A program made the translations under genes and the position numbers. Under the pieces are notes generated by a model. That model saw only the letters and a program-made list of their open reading frames with translations. It made no database searches and was not told the origin of the DNA. Shown here in pieces: positions 1 through 15,900 of a DNA stretch of 64,000 nucleotides (position 1 is its first letter; the number at the start of each line of letters is the position of its first letter). The DNA comes from Arctopsyche grandis. Its lineage: Eukaryota > Arthropoda > Insecta > Trichoptera > Hydropsychidae. The stretch lies in NCBI RefSeq assembly GCF_051622035.1, contig NC_135355.1, positions 5,580,001 to 5,644,000 on the forward strand, written 5' to 3'.

Positions 1-46
1 TATTTAATAGCATGAGTTTTTAATGATTTGTTTTTGCATATTTCAG

Positions 47-3000
47 ATGATACTGAAGTGGGTCCATGGCATGCGAGTGTGGAGTTTGTGGTCTATTTGG
101 TGGAAGGTGGTAGCGGGAAACACACTCGAGAAGCCAGAGGTCTTCGGTCCTGGTTCAAAGCATCCTTGCCTGAACATCAGCGACATCCCACTGCTCAGGA
201 TTTTTTTAGAGACTTGGTTACGCAAGACTTCCCCAAAGGTATTTATTACATACTAATTCATTTTTATCATAATTCAACATTTTCCTTCATTTTGAAAGAA
301 GTAAAGGAAAAATTCCAATAAAATTAGTAAGCTATAATATTGAATAATTAGTTCTCTCGTATAATTCATTGCAGATTTTGTATTGGATCATATAAATTCT
401 AATTCTAGTTAATGAGCAAATGTTACCTTTAATATGTAATTACATATTTTCAGATTATGTTGGATTCATAAAGAAGATAATGAAATTAATGCAACACACT
501 TATACTACACTTCAACGATTAGAAGTGGAATTAAGACAGTTAGAAGAAGGACCATCTCCTCCTCCAAGACCTCGTAAATATGATCTTTTCTTTATGAAAC
601 TCATACCGATACAAATTGTAGGAAATTGACAAAGGATTTAATTGAAATATTCACACTTATTTTATATATTTTATTGGTGTCAAAAGCTGGCAGTTACAAA
701 ATCATTCATCTGAGCAAAGTGAATAGCAACAAATCAGCAAGTATATATATGTATATGTCGTCTGATGTTTGAGTTATTATTTTTTTTTTTTTTTGAGCTA
801 ACAACACGTACTTCTGTGTTTGTCTAAACATCTTTTTTGTTGGAGCTGAATATTAAAATGTAGCAGAATCCATAAATTGATATCGAAAATGGCATATCTG
901 AATTACATCTTTTCATCTTGAAATTGCCAGTACCGATTGTTACGGGTCATATAAAACGCTCTTGATTGTTAATTTGCTTTCTTCAATTACTTGATGTCTG
1001 ATGGGAATTCGCAAAATTAGAATTAGTCATGTTGCAAAGTACTCATTTAGTATCATTAAGTTTTAATTACATATATTTTGCTCTTAAAATAGGTATATAC
1101 ACACCCATTTTGATTCCAGTATTGTTTCCATTTTAAATATTGATATAATTGATTTAAATTCTATTTTAGAATTCGGACAAATTAAACAGGTTTTCAACCA
1201 GTATATGTTCTTACATACATATGTATGTATGTACATAGTATTGCTATATGTTTATGCGTATGTACATTACATACATTTTAATGGTCCTCATTTTGCTGAA
1301 AGAATATAAAAATGAACTATTTTCTTATTTCTAGATTTCAAAAGTTTATAAATCCCTTCAAATTATGTCATTTAAGATAAGCATAAATATTTATTGTCCT
1401 GAAAATACTTTAAAATGGTGATTATTTAGAATTTAGACATCAGAAAGAATTATGCTTATTCTATGTATATTCCAAAAAGAACTCCAACTTGCATATACTC
1501 ATACTCATTGCTGTTTAAGAAAATATTTTGGTATCAACTCAAACATAATGATAAAGTAATTTGTAAGATGGTCGTCAAACCTAATAATGACTACAATTTT
1601 GTCACATTTGATTAATATTATACTAACAAGTAATTAATCATTCTTCGGCATGCGTTTTTCTTACACAATAGCTACATAATCACATTAAAACAATAAAAGC
1701 ATGATTTGTTATACTTTTTAATTGTCTCACGTTAGATTAGGTCTTATAGTTGGAGACAAGCTCTTCGTTTTTCTCATATTGGTTTTACTGGAGGAAAAAT
1801 TATACCAGTATTAGAGCGGATCAATAGAGCTCTAAGACCTTTCCTTTAGAGACTATAATAAAATTCAAACAAGTGATACCTTCCTTCAAGAGTTGTTATT
1901 ATATATTTATAAGGTAATTCTTACGAATAGTGAAAATAGGATTCTGAAAAATCATTGATTGATTCTTGAAATTGGGTAGCACTTCATTGAGGCTATATAA
2001 TATATGAGTTTACTATTATATGTCAGTGAAATCTATAGAGTGTGTCAATATATATTGTAAATACATGTGTATATTCGTACTTACAAGCTAAATTCAATGC
2101 TAATAGCAGCCACAATAATTTGAAATAATTGTATTATTTATTTTCAGTGTCTTCAGATGAAAGCACTCTTGGTCTATTGATCATCATAACAACGAAAAAA
2201 GTTTTAGAATTAATAGAAGCCTCATATCCGAATCCTATAACGCCTCAAGAGATGGCTAGGTAAAGTAAATATCACACATCAATAGACTTTTCGTTAGGAT
2301 TTTGTGAATAAAAACAAATTGTAATTTCAGTGCTCATGGTTGGTCAGAAGAAGAAGTGAACGAATGTTTTCAACAGCTCGTTCAAAGTGGAGAAATCAAG
2401 GCCGTGGAACACGGTGCTTACACGAGACACCACGAGACCGACACGCACATTCAGGTAACATCCAATTTCCATTTCCTTTTATGTGAAATTTCTCATTATG
2501 TTCAATTCTTTGAATGCCTATTTTTAACTTCAGGTTGTTAAGCAAATGCCAACAATGATATCGGCAAAGCAACCCAGCATCGCCATCATTACTGCCCTGT
2601 ACTGCGAGAAACTGGCCGTAGACGCAATGGTTGACAATAAGGAGACCTTCGTCAGATACACAACAGTCGGTAAGATTCATTTACACACGAATACCAAAAT
2701 AGACATTGACAGTCAAAAGTATTTGTATGAATGTATAAATTTACATAATTTTGGAATCAATGAATCTTGATTGAATTTCGTTTCGAACATCCAATTGCCT
2801 GTATTTGCTGTTGGTATACATATGTAGAGGTTCCCTCAAACACTACGGTATTTATAAAGTCATACACAATCAGGGCCGTCGAGGGAAATCCCCGGGCCCT
2901 GGGAAAAAATAATACCAAGCCCTATGACAAACTAAAATAAAGATTTTTAACACGTTCAACCTGGCGTGTACCTATAATTTTAAGTAGTAGCAGACTATAA

Positions 3001-3948
3001 TTTTACGGTTCCACTTCATTGAGCAACCCAACACTAAAATTCCTATAAAATTCTAAAGATTTAGGGTAAAGTTATATAATGCCGTCACGCGTAATTGGGT
3101 GCCGATACGCGTGACATTGCCACCACAAGGGCAAATGTATGAAAGCATGCGCCAGGCTGAATGTGTTAATATGCGAAAAATCCTATCAGAACCATTAGAA
3201 AATACCTATATATTGGTTGTTTTATTTTAAATAATTGAATAAGAAAATTTGATATAACAGGTACGATTTCCGACACGGGGCCCTTTGTGTAGTCCGGGCC
3301 CTGGAACTTTACCCCGGCTCCCACCCCTTTCATCGGCCCTGTATACAATCAATCACTTGTGAAAATCCAAGTTTTTTTTTTCAGTTTTCATGATATAATT
3401 TTTTATATGACTCAAGATTACAAATCAAACTATTAGCCACTACCATATATTTGATATGTGTAATGGTTTGCTAATTTTACTTTATTTACAAATGTATAAA
3501 AAGTAACAATGGATAAAGTATTGGTTTTTTACTCGTTGACGGTGTTTCTCGTTAAGAAGGCTGGACACCAGCGCCTTGTCCGTACAAACGTATTACACTT
3601 CTCCCTTCCTCAATTATGGCACAAGAGAAATTATTTTTTAATATGCTATGGATATCCACCATTGGCATGCATCTGTGCTTTTATTTTTTATAGGAGCTAG
3701 GAGCCGTCAAACATTTATAAAATCGCCTCTTTTTTACACCCACGAAAAGAGTTCAGCGTGCTTATTTAACGGTCGATTTAAAAAAAAATACGCGCACAGT
3801 TGCATAGAAAATATCTTTCTCATACCGATGATGAAATTTTTTTAAAAATTGGTCCGGTTTCGGAGGAGAAAATTGGAGAATACGAAACCTCGATTTTGTC
3901 GATTTAAAATACGTATTATCTGGTTGAAGCGCAACTTTCGCATTCACT

Positions 3949-3999
<51 letters not shown>

Positions 4000-6900
4000 C
4001 GCATTCTCTCAATATATATATATCGAAGAAAGGAACGGCAACAAAATGAAGGTTTTGGGTGTACAGCCCTCTTAAGCCTTAACTATCAATAAAACAAAGT
4101 GAAAAAGGTTAATTTGTATATTAAAAAATATACTTATGTATCTCTTCGATAATTAACGGACATTTTAAATAACTCATAATTTATAGATCTTACAATATAA
4201 TACACACGTTACAAATTATCTTATCATAGAGCAGTCTTTAATTTTTCGAACAATATTCATGTTCGCACTATTACATCAATATGCAATTTTATTTTATAGT
4301 AAATGCAGGAATCATACTTTTCAATAATATTAATTTGAATAAATATTTAAACATCAACATACGGATTTTTGCAAACGTGCAAACGATTTACGCAAATGTA
4401 ATTTTCATAGAATCGATTTTTTCGATGCCATCCCATATTTGTAAATATTTAACGTCTTGTATAGGAATCTTGTGATCAAAGACGTCTATATTGTTCTCCT
4501 TGAAGTAGGTGTATATGGCGTCCTTATCGATGAATAGACTGATTTGAAAGTGTTCACCTGGAATATACGCTGGTGAAAATTTTTGTTAAAAATATATATT
4601 ATAAATAACACCACCGACATGCATCATCGTAAAATAGTACGGATCATACCTGGTAATAGTTCTACTTCGTCTTTAACCTCTTCCTCTTGCCAAGTTCCCT
4701 CAATTTTGGCATTGGATATTGTTTTCATTTGTGAAAAGTGAACTTTGTAGTGGTAAGCGATATTGTGCGGTTTCTCTGTTTGATTGTGATGGCATACCAA
4801 ATTTATTGAAAATCTGAAATTGATGTATAGATACTACTTATTCAACCTGTATTATTAATAATAAGAATATTAACAGTATGCAGGCATTTAATCATTAAGC
4901 AAATAAATAGTTGTCTTACACTTCGGCGTCGTCGGCTAATTTTCCTTCTATTTCTATTTTATCTCCAACATTCAGTTCTCTCGGCAAATTTGCTGAAAAG
5001 GGCCACATATTGCTGACACTTTCTGTGACGTGTTGACTATTCGGTTGTTCCCGTGGCACTGTCAATACACGCACTCTGCAATCATATATAAAATTGAAAT
5101 AAAACAATAAGACATTTATGATAATTTTACAATATACAATTTATAAATTTAAAGAGGAATATGTAAGCAAAACATTACTCATTGCATTACAGAATAGTAA
5201 TCATACAAATTTTTTAATATTACTCATTCCAAGACGGTAGCCAGGGGGTATATGGGGGGGGGCGTCAGCCCTCTTAATTAAAAAATAGTACTTTTTTTAC
5301 ATCTATTTTTGATAATCGTAATATGATCCATAAACTTTTATAAAATTGTTTTCAAAAAAAATAGCATGATTAATTAATTTGATAATTTGGTCCAAAAAAA
5401 GTCATAAAGTTATCGAAAAGTCGATTATTATATTCAACTTGACATATTCAGTGGATAAATATTTCTTTAAATTGTGCCGAAAAATATGTAAGTACCTAAT
5501 ATTTATACACTACCCCTAATTTACCACGAATTCTAGGAACGTATAAAAGCTTCGTTTTTTTTTGGAAAACGCTTGGAGGGGGGGGGGGTGGGGTGTTTGT
5601 TCAGTGAATAAAAAAATAATACTGTGTTTTTACTTGAAAAAAGCTGTTCAATATAACAGGAATGTTTTAAATTTTTGTATAGGAAACATTTACGTATGTT
5701 TACATTCAAAATGCATCAGTGATGAATTTGAAATGAATAAAAAGGGTAAATTTGAAATAAAAAAGGGCCGATTTGAAATAAAAAAGGGTCGATATGAAAT
5801 GAAAAAGGGTCAATTGGAAAATAAAAAATGGTCAATTTGATATAAAAAAGTGTCAATTTGGAATGAAAAGCCTATATTATATACATCTTGATAGAGAAAA
5901 TACGCCATAACAAGATTAAAACAAGGGTTATAGTTTCAAGGGCAGGGCTTTTTTTGAAAAAAAGGTGCGGAACGCACTACTTATTAAGCTTTTACCAAAG
6001 AAAATTATATTTAAATGAAATTTAAGGCAGCTTTTCATATACCACTAAAACATAAAAAATTAAACAAAATTGTAAAATTATATCATATTGTTAAAATTGT
6101 ATACTGTAAAATTATAAAATTTTCACGCGCCAAATTCAAATTCATCCATATTTCGTCCTCTTCATAAGGACACCGTATTTTATCATTTTGGCTGACTATA
6201 TAAATATGGACTGTGATTAATTGAATATTGTTTCGTCTAATAAAAATATATCTTAGCTGCCAACACCTATTTATTTAACCGCTTAGCTGCCCAAAGCGCC
6301 TTAAGGCGCAAACAGCCGTATTTATTATACGCTCAGCGCGTCGGCTGGGCGTCTAAGCGGTTGAGGGTCAGGTTAGGTTAGGTTAAGTTAGGGTTGGGCT
6401 AAACTAACTCGTTCAACTTTTCAAGTCATTTTGAATGATGATTAATGAATTTTTTACCAACCCAATTGACAAAAAAAAAATGGAAAGTGAATGGAATGTT
6501 CTATTTTCTAATAATACCTGTACACATTGAAAGCGTACTGTATTGTGAAACACTAAATTCCGAATAATATTTTATTGAACAAGTATTTATAGGTACCTGA
6601 TAGGAATGCGATCACGCGTGGTAATAGTGTGATAAAATTGGTTCACTTGCACTGGAATTCGATAACATATGTAAATAAATTGCAAAAACTCGTTAGTTAC
6701 ACAGATCTCAATGCCGGATCATGTTCATTGACCGACTGAACGACCGGATTCGTTCACCGGGTTATTTATTGAACTTGGCTCGTCAATGACGCATTCTCTG
6801 AGCATACCAAACCGTGGTGCGCGTAATACACATGCCTAGTATTATAAATCGGCGACGACCCAGACGATACTAGACTGTACATATGTACATACAGATACTA

Positions 6901-9900
6901 GACTGAGTTTCAAGTGGCAGATACCATGCGAAAAGGGTCGTGGACTAAAAATCAATACCTACATACATACAATGTCTATGCATGTATGGACTTGCCTTAG
7001 AATTTCTCAGAATTGCTTATTCGGTTGATTCTCGAGGTTAGGGAGCACTGTATCTGTATCCTATTATATACTGTGGCGTTACTGAGAATTATTAAGATTT
7101 GGCATTATTTATTTTCATCTGACTAACCGGCAATTTCTCATCGCTTCACGCAATATCTGATCTGACATTCGAATAATTGTCAATTAACCCTCGGACTTTC
7201 GCGAATGACTGTTGAAAGTTAAATCACTCTGTCGCAGTGTTTCTTATATTGTATAGTCTATATACATATATATAAAAATGAATGTCTGTGTGTGTGTGTC
7301 TCGAATAGGCTCCTAAGCCACTGAAGCGATTACGATGGAACTTTCAGGATTTGTTGTATGCATGTCCGGGAAGATTACTGTGAAAAAAAAACGGGAAAAA
7401 CGGGAATGAGTGTCATTCGCTATAATTTCAAATGTTTTCGCGTCGCGACCATGGTGTTCACTGCCTGCGTTGTTCCGAAAAATGGGAACGGGAAAAGGAA
7501 CGGGAACAGGAACGGGAACGGGAATTGCATGCGTTTTTGTGGCATTGCAACGCATGCAGGGTTCAGCTAGTATATGTATTATACATATGTAGTATATTTG
7601 TAGCGGTATAATTTCAAATCAAAGCTATTTGCGCAAATATAAATGTAGGTATATATGTACTTCAATGGTTATTTCATGCCTGATAGCATCCCATTAGATG
7701 ATAAACCAGTAGACGTAGTAAATAATTGTTTATATCTAGGTCAAATAATTGACATGTCTGGTAGTAAAGATGAAGAGATAAAGAGACGTATGAAATTAGG
7801 ATGGAGTGCATTTGGACGGATTAATGCTGTTTTTAAATAAAAAATGCCACTCTGCCTGAAGAAAAAGATCTTCGATCAATGCGTTTTGCCAGTGATGACG
7901 TATGGATGTAAAACTTGGACACTGAACGCCAAGATGCTACATAAAATCCAATGGACTCAAAGAAGTATGGAACGTTGTATGCTTGGCATAACGAGGAAGG
8001 ACAGGAAGCGGAACACGTGGGTGAGAATCATGACAAGGGTAGTGGACACAGTGGATAGAGTGAAGAGATTAAAATGGCAATGGGCGGGCCACGTGGCTAG
8101 AAGAATGGACGAAAGGTGGACAAAATAAGTGCTTGAATGGTACCCGAGAGAATGCAAAAGAGTAAAAGGAAGACCGTAGGGAAGATGGGTGGACGAAATT
8201 AGGAAAATGTGCGGGGTGAGATGGATGATAGTTGCGCAAAACAGAGACGAGTGGAAGCGTGTTGGAGAGGCCTTCATCCAGCAGTGGATGGTGAATGGCT
8301 GTAAATGATGATGATATACTTCAACAATTTTAAAATAAATATTTAAATATGTATGTATATCTGCACTGATACATAGCTATTACAAGATATGTATGTGTCT
8401 AAAAATCAAGGTTTTGTTATTATGAAACTTTTCTTTGTGAATAATTTGTTACAACGAAAAAAGTGCGCCGCATATAAAATTGTTTTGCAAAGTATATATG
8501 CATTTTATTGTTCCACGTGCAATATGCACCGCAAGTAATTTTTATAAGGAAACTAGTGGTGCTACCCGGCTTCGCTCTGTATATGGAAATTAAATGAAAA
8601 CCATGATAAAAATCTTCATTTGTATTTTTATTAAATTTATTTGAATCGAAAAAAAATAATATTATTTAATGACCGACCAGTCGCAAACGTCTTTGACCAA
8701 TATAGCCAATCAGAAACGAGTTACAGACGCCGTTTCGGTTTTATATGTAAGAATATAAGATAAAATCTTTAGAAAAAAAAAAAGAATTAAGGCCTAAAAC
8801 CTTTACAAATTTTACACATTGAATTCGAATATGACAATAATTTTTGTTGGCTTGATGTCGTGTGAGAGGAATGAGCGTTTTTAGGTTAGGTTTTTGGCTT
8901 TTGCAGTATTTTATTTGAAATGTAGTATTTATGTGCTAAAAGTGAGTATTGAAATCAATGGTTTTTCTATTGATTGTGATTTTTTATTCTTTAAAACATT
9001 TATAATTAATGATCTAGCAAATTTTAAAAGTAAAAAAAATATATATATTTTTTAAACATGTAATACTATGAGCTAACTGCGCTAATTTTTATTCTTTTTG
9101 ACACTAAATACTAGAAACATTTTTGTTTATTATTATTACAATTATGTATTTAACAAGTTGCAACGGTTGCACGTGGTCTGAAGATTGAGTATCGCTGTAT
9201 CGATAATCTCATACTGTTTACGGTCTATTTATAGTAAATTTTTCAAATAGCTAATATAATGAACTTTTTTTTTAAACGAGGATGCGTCAAACGGCTCACA
9301 CGTCATCACACATTACACTTTAATAGTATTGTTTGTAAATTGGATATACAAGTAATACATTTCAGGATATCCGGCATATATGTACATACAGTGGCGGACT
9401 GGGACTGAAATCAGTGCATGCCAGGAGTCAAAGGGGGCCCCCACCCAGGGTTAAAAAAATTTGTCCCCCCCCCCCCATATGACAAAATTTTCTTCTTTCG
9501 ATCACGCTAAAAATCAAGGGCAAAAAATAAATAAAATTTTCAAAAATGGGAATAAACAAATTTAGGTACAAGAAAAATGGCAAAAGCAAAATAGATCCAT
9601 AAATTACATTGTATATTTCGTTTTAATCCTTATCATATAATGCATCATAAAAGAATGCGGCATAAAAGCGGCTTTTACTTTCGGTAGAAAACAATCAGGG
9701 ACGTCATTTCAGCTTTTTCTTGGGGGGGCAGGCAAAGATTGGTCAAATTGAGTTTTTTTTCAAAAAATCTTTTTTATATCGGAATAAAAATGGAAAATAT
9801 AAAATATGAAAAAATTAAGCTTATTTTTGAAAAAATAATTAGAAAAAAATATTATGTAAAAAGTCAAAAAAGCGCCGCAGGCGAAAATTTTTTTCCAAAA

Positions 9901-12900
9901 ATCTTCACATGGTTAACAAACATCGACCATCAAAATGTATCACTATATCAAAAAATATACGAACATTCGGAAAAATAAACGATACATATCTGTTTTTGAG
10001 ACAAAATAAAGTAAAGGGGACCTTTCTAACGATTCGCTCCATGGGATGAACAATTTCTAAGAATGTTACTAATGGCATACCACTTAAAAACCAAAATATA
10101 CTTGCTTCAAAATAATAAAATCTTTTTTTTTTCAAAGCACATAGCAGCGATTATTTTATTAGTTACCCAAAAGTAACATATGTACATAAGAAATAAACGC
10201 AGCATTCATAGATCCATAGTATCCCATTAATCATTAAATCCATAATATTTTCTAAATTCACACTATTCCTTAATTTAGGGGGGCGAGTGCCCCCCCAAAT
10301 TATCCCTGAAAACAAAAAATGCATAATATTTTCAATTAATGTTAATCGAAAATCAGGATTTTGGGGAGGGGGCCCCTATCCTATGTTTCTATATACATGG
10401 ATTTGTCTAGATTAGGAATAGATTTAATATTCGGAAACTGTTTAAAATTGTGTATTTAAATCTTACTATATCGTCGAAGTATAATCAAATGTTATTTTGA
10501 AAGTATGTATGAAGTAAATTTAAATCGCTGGTTGATGATGAATCGTCCTATCAAAATTGTTTTAAGCAATTCAGTTTATATTATTCAGGGAAATTTGTTT
10601 ATTCCCATTTTTATTTCAGTAGGTAGTTGTTACATAGGTATTGGTATATGCATAATATTGAGGTTGGAAATGGGCCCAGTAAAAGGGCCCACGCAAATGT
10701 TGAAACTTACATTTCAAGCCTAATAAAAAAAGTTAACCGATCCTTGGGCTGTTAAAGCAGGCATTAGTTGTTTGTGTATATCGTAAGAAATTTGTTTTGT
10801 TGAAATACCCAAACTCTAGGTCCCAAAGTGCAATATCCTATAAATTTTTACACACGTGAAATAGTTAAATTAAAAAGTTATTTAATTTTACTGAGGGCCC
10901 ATATTTTCTAACGGATAGTGGGGCCCACATGCCATCGGGCATGTACGCTTGTATGGCCAGTCCGCCACTGTGTACATACGTATATGAATGCATTTTAGAT
11001 TAGATTTATCTATATACAACAGTGCGATTAGTAGATAAAATATTAAGGAAAATATATTTCGTAGAATCACAATATGTATCATATGAATTACATTTAACAT
11101 AAACTCGGCCAATATTTACTTGAGACGTAAAGTAAATATTGGCGAGTTTTATTTTATTACTTAACTAAAAGTATTCTCAAAAAATTTAAAAAACTTTTGA
11201 AACATTTTCCATCAACGAATTTGTAATGTTAAACTTTCCATGTATTATACATTGTATAAAAGTATCGCTTTTGAATAGTAATGTGTGTGGTCATTGAAAA
11301 CAATTCTCAGGTTATTGTGCTCCATTCGGAAAACAATGTGTTATAAATTTAATTATGTTGCTAACCACAAGATGACCACTACTATTCTTCTATTACTATA
11401 ATAATCATTTCCCGGTACATCCTTGACTATTTTCATATTACTAAATTTAGCACTATTGTAATGTAGGCGAAAATTAAGTGGTGTTTGCTTTTTGACAGTT
11501 TCTTCAAAATATGTAGTTTCATGACGCGGTTTACCTGGAATAGAATAGTATCTAGTTACTCATTCATTTTCATACTACGACTATGACAATTGAATAGATA
11601 ACAAAATCTAAAATGGAAGTCCCCTATTTTTATCGAATAAGGGGACAATTTAAATGCGCATTTATCGTGAGCATTTCATATAATTTGTGTGAATTAAAAA
11701 AATATTATACCATTTGAAAATGTAAATGTACAATTTAGAAATAATTTCGCACATATTAAAAAATAGTAAAGAATCATAATTAGATTATAAGACTTAAGAC
11801 CTCTAGTAAATAGTTTTATAGCGGGCATTTGATAAGCTACTTTCACAACAGAAAAAATATAAAGCAACCTAAAATGAATGAAATGCGCATTGACGCTGAG
11901 CATTAAAAATCTCGCATACACATAACATATGTAGGATCGTTAACGTCTCAACTGGCAACCGTCCAAATAGCCCCACTTTGTACATATGTATATAATAGGT
12001 AACTCGCGAGCTAAGAATTTGTGAATTCAACTGCAAATTTGCTGTAGTTAAAAATCACGAGAGTTTTTCAATTCTAACTTTATCTGCGGACTTTTTAATT
12101 GTTTAATGATCGATTTTTTTTATTTCATACTACAAATGAAATATTGCTCAATGTAACATTTTTTGTTTAACAGTAATATATTTATTAAATGCGCAATTTC
12201 TTTTATTCTAATGCGCAAATGATTCGTTCTAAGGAGCAAAGTTTTTTTTAAATGCACAATTAAATCGTACCCAGTGTACATATAATAATAAGAATACGTG
12301 TGTTTTGTTATTTGTTGACGTTCGATCGATGCATAATTGTAAAGAAAATGATGAAGAATTGAATATTTCAAATTCATATCCTTTACAGTATAGGCTATAA
12401 ATACTACATATATTTACATATGTACATAATTGTGGAATTTTTGAATCTTAATCATGAAAACATGCATCGAAATGCTCAAGGATAATGCTACATTGATGCC
12501 ATTAGCAAACATATGATGATGCAGTTTGCATTATATAAGACTGAGTAATTAATCTATTTATAGTTTATTGAACTATAAAACAACTGCGAAGGCAAACCAG
12601 AATTCAATCAATGTGATAACAATATGTTTTGATTGCTTCCATGCATTTTTTTATTTGGGAGGCGTTGAATAATGACCGGTAAAAGGGGGGGGGGGGGGTT
12701 AATTGAGTCAGTAGGACTAAGAAACACTGGTTTGATTGATTTGAAGTGATTTTCGGGATTCATTAATAACTTAAGAAATTGAGATTGTCCTGATTTATCA
12801 ACTTCCGAGCCAACTCGTTCTCTTGCCAAAAGTTTGACGAAAGTGTGGTTATTATATTTCAAGAGTATAAAATTGCTTCGATGAAGATGAAATCATATGG

Positions 12901-15900
12901 AGTTTTTTCATATTTGAAAATATCTACCAGTTCTATTGTCGATTTTTTGCTTTAAAAATCCAACAGATGCGACTGGGCCCGGTGTGTATTCAGATGTATT
13001 AAAGTGTAACCAATATGTAGATGTTGTAATTACATTTTATTGGACAATAATTCAACTACTATGTATACAAATGTATTAACATTTTACATGTATATTACTA
13101 TAATTATATACCATTTAATGAACTCACATAGCGCTGGCTTTGTTTCCCATGTTCACCAGCTTGATCAGGAGCGATGCTACAGTCAAACACAAACTTCCTC
13201 CAGCAGAAGTACGCAAATTCCTCGAATTCTGCGGAAAAAAAGTAAAAACATGAATTTAAAATGCGTTAACGCCACCGATAACAATCATCGTTGACTAATC
13301 TCCGAGTCACGCATATGGTTTTGGATTATGCGCCTTTCAAGATAAGAAGACTTCAGTTACAAAACTTCAGCGCACGAGTAAAAATTCATTCCATTAAATT
13401 TTCCAAATAACTGATAGGTCATGCAAGTCTTGGTTATGAAGTCTGAGAGAAAGACAACGAGAAGGGGTGTGAAGAGATGCGTAGAATTTGTCTATATTTG
13501 GATACCACTAATTATTCTTATTGTGAAACAATTATTTTCTTCTGTGAAAATGGTTTCGACTAGTGTGCATATAGTGAAGCGATAAGAACAATTTACATAC
13601 AATATATTATGTACATATGTACATTAGATTGACCCTGAAAAAGTCTTTTTTTTTAATCTTGCCTTTTCAAGCTTAAAAGGGCTGGACACCAGCGCCTTGT
13701 CCATACAAACGTATTACACTTCTCCCTTCCTCAATTATGGCACTAGAGAAATTATTTTTTAATATGCTATGGATATTCACCATTGGCATGCATCTGTGTT
13801 TTTATTTTTTTATGTTATTTTTTATAGGAGCTAGGAGTCGCCAAACATCTATAAAATCGCCTCTTTTTTACACCCACGAAAAGAGTGCAGCGTGCTTATT
13901 TAAAGGTCGATTTAAAAAAAAATACGCCCATAGTTGCACAGAAAATATCTTTCTCATACCGATGATGATTTTTTTTTAAAAATTGGTCCAGTTTTGGAGG
14001 AGAAAATAGGAGAATACGAAACCTCGATTTGGTCGATTTAAAATACGCATTATCTGGTCGAAGCGAAACTGTCGCATTCACTCAATATATATATATTGAT
14101 ATATATTGTCGCATTCACTCAATATATATATCGAAGAAAAGAACGGCAACAAAATTAAGGTTTCGGGTGTACAGCCCTCTTAAGACAGATTTTTTTTTAT
14201 TATTATTCCGCATACTATGGTGGAACGATAGTTTCCTTAATCGAAAAGAGCATCAGAACTTACATATATCCGAATAGTTGTAAATCTCCGCCCAGATCAA
14301 GCGTCCACGTCTGATTGGTCGATGAGTGTTGATCGCTTATTGGCCGAAATGCGCCGCTCGTTCATAGGCCGTTAAGCATCGATCGTTGATTGGTCGATAA
14401 GCACTGTTCGTCCGATAGATGCGTATATCCAATTATACGACAAAAATATTTCATCGCAATTGGATAATCGAAAATATTAAATCAAAAATAAACGCAAAAT
14501 TAAAAGCTGCTTCATCGTCATCGATTTTTGTTCGTCATTTTGGATTTTTTTTAATAGCTCTATTATTATCAAAGCGGATCCGTCGTCTCGTTGATGGGTT
14601 GACCATAATATTATATACACATGTTATAGATAACTATCTATAAAAAACATAACGAGATCCTTTTTAGTTTTTTTTATCTTCAGATATTTTTTATGTTTTA
14701 TTTATTTTTTTGTTTTAATATCGCAAGGTTCTACAAGTGTCTCGAACGGTGGCGAAGTGTCCAGATCTACCAGATTTGGTAAGCAGTTACCGCACCAACG
14801 CAAATCAACGTTTCTTGTGTCATCACATTTTTGGTTTCAAATTGACATCTTATGCACACATATGAATCACGCTTTTTTTTTCGAGTTTTTGTCATTTTGC
14901 GATATAATTATTTGTGTTTTGCATTATAAATGCATATATTCAAGTTGGATTTTTTAATTGTATATCATACATGTCATTTGTTTTGGATAATTTTGTGCTT
15001 ATTTTCGTGGTGGAGGAATTGTTTTGTTTGTTTCGTTTGTTACTGTGAAAGATTTTACATACAAAAACTTTGTCGATTTACAACGATACTTCCCATTCAT
15101 GTTAAATATACTAAATATTGACGTAACTTACACGGGTATACAAATTTTGTCAAGGTCTGTTATCATCACCTGTGTTTTTAGACGATAAATACGTGTATTG
15201 TCTTGACCTCGCTGATGTCACGCCTTCGACATCATCACCTTAGTCTTCATTTTTGTATAATATAATAGATCTCGCCAACTGTAAACGTCGACTCGTAATG
15301 GTTTTGACGATACCAGAATAGTTATACAGAAATGCCATTAAAGCAAAATGTATTTTTCATTACTTATGCACTTACGCAATTGACCTTCTTGATTATGCAA
15401 CATACTTTTACACACATTTGCATTCTCTGCTCTACTGACTTGCAATTTGAATTTGTATTTTATGCACCGATTGATATTCACGCGTGATTTATTGATAGTG
15501 TGCTTCTTTCCTTATAGCTCGTTTTATAAAAAAAAATACACGATTCCTATTGGTCAGCCATAATATTATGGCGATTACGATCGCGTATGCTAGATTCATA
15601 ATAATGCTCATCGACCTATAAGAATCAAAAGAATCATGACGTATGTATTGTTAGATTTCTAAAGCTTGATAGTTTATTATTAGATGTAGAACCTGAGAGT
15701 TTGCTAGTGGAATAACAGAGCCACATTTTGTTCATTTACATATTATTCAAGTAGAACATATTAAACTATGTGGTAATAAATACGACAGCTATTGATACAA
15801 TAACAGTTATACATATTTTATATAAGATATGACACTAGTCATTGTCACTTGGATTAAAATAATATACATAAGTACATTTAACATTAATTGACATTAAATT

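Noticed and set aside
5732-5868. CRISPR-like direct repeats
   Set aside because: Units are contiguous and degenerate without unique spacers, and the DNA is eukaryotic.
7313-7592. ORFs with Pro-Val and Gly-Thr runs (also at 56524 and 60278-60629)
   Set aside because: They are translations of the GGGAAC microsatellite inside Helitron-like ends.
11413-11546. Minus-strand open stretch after a CCAG acceptor, at first thought to be another galectin exon
   Set aside because: It shares only a vague HYNSAKF-like motif with galectins, its phase does not fit the tentative first exon, and no clear donor follows.
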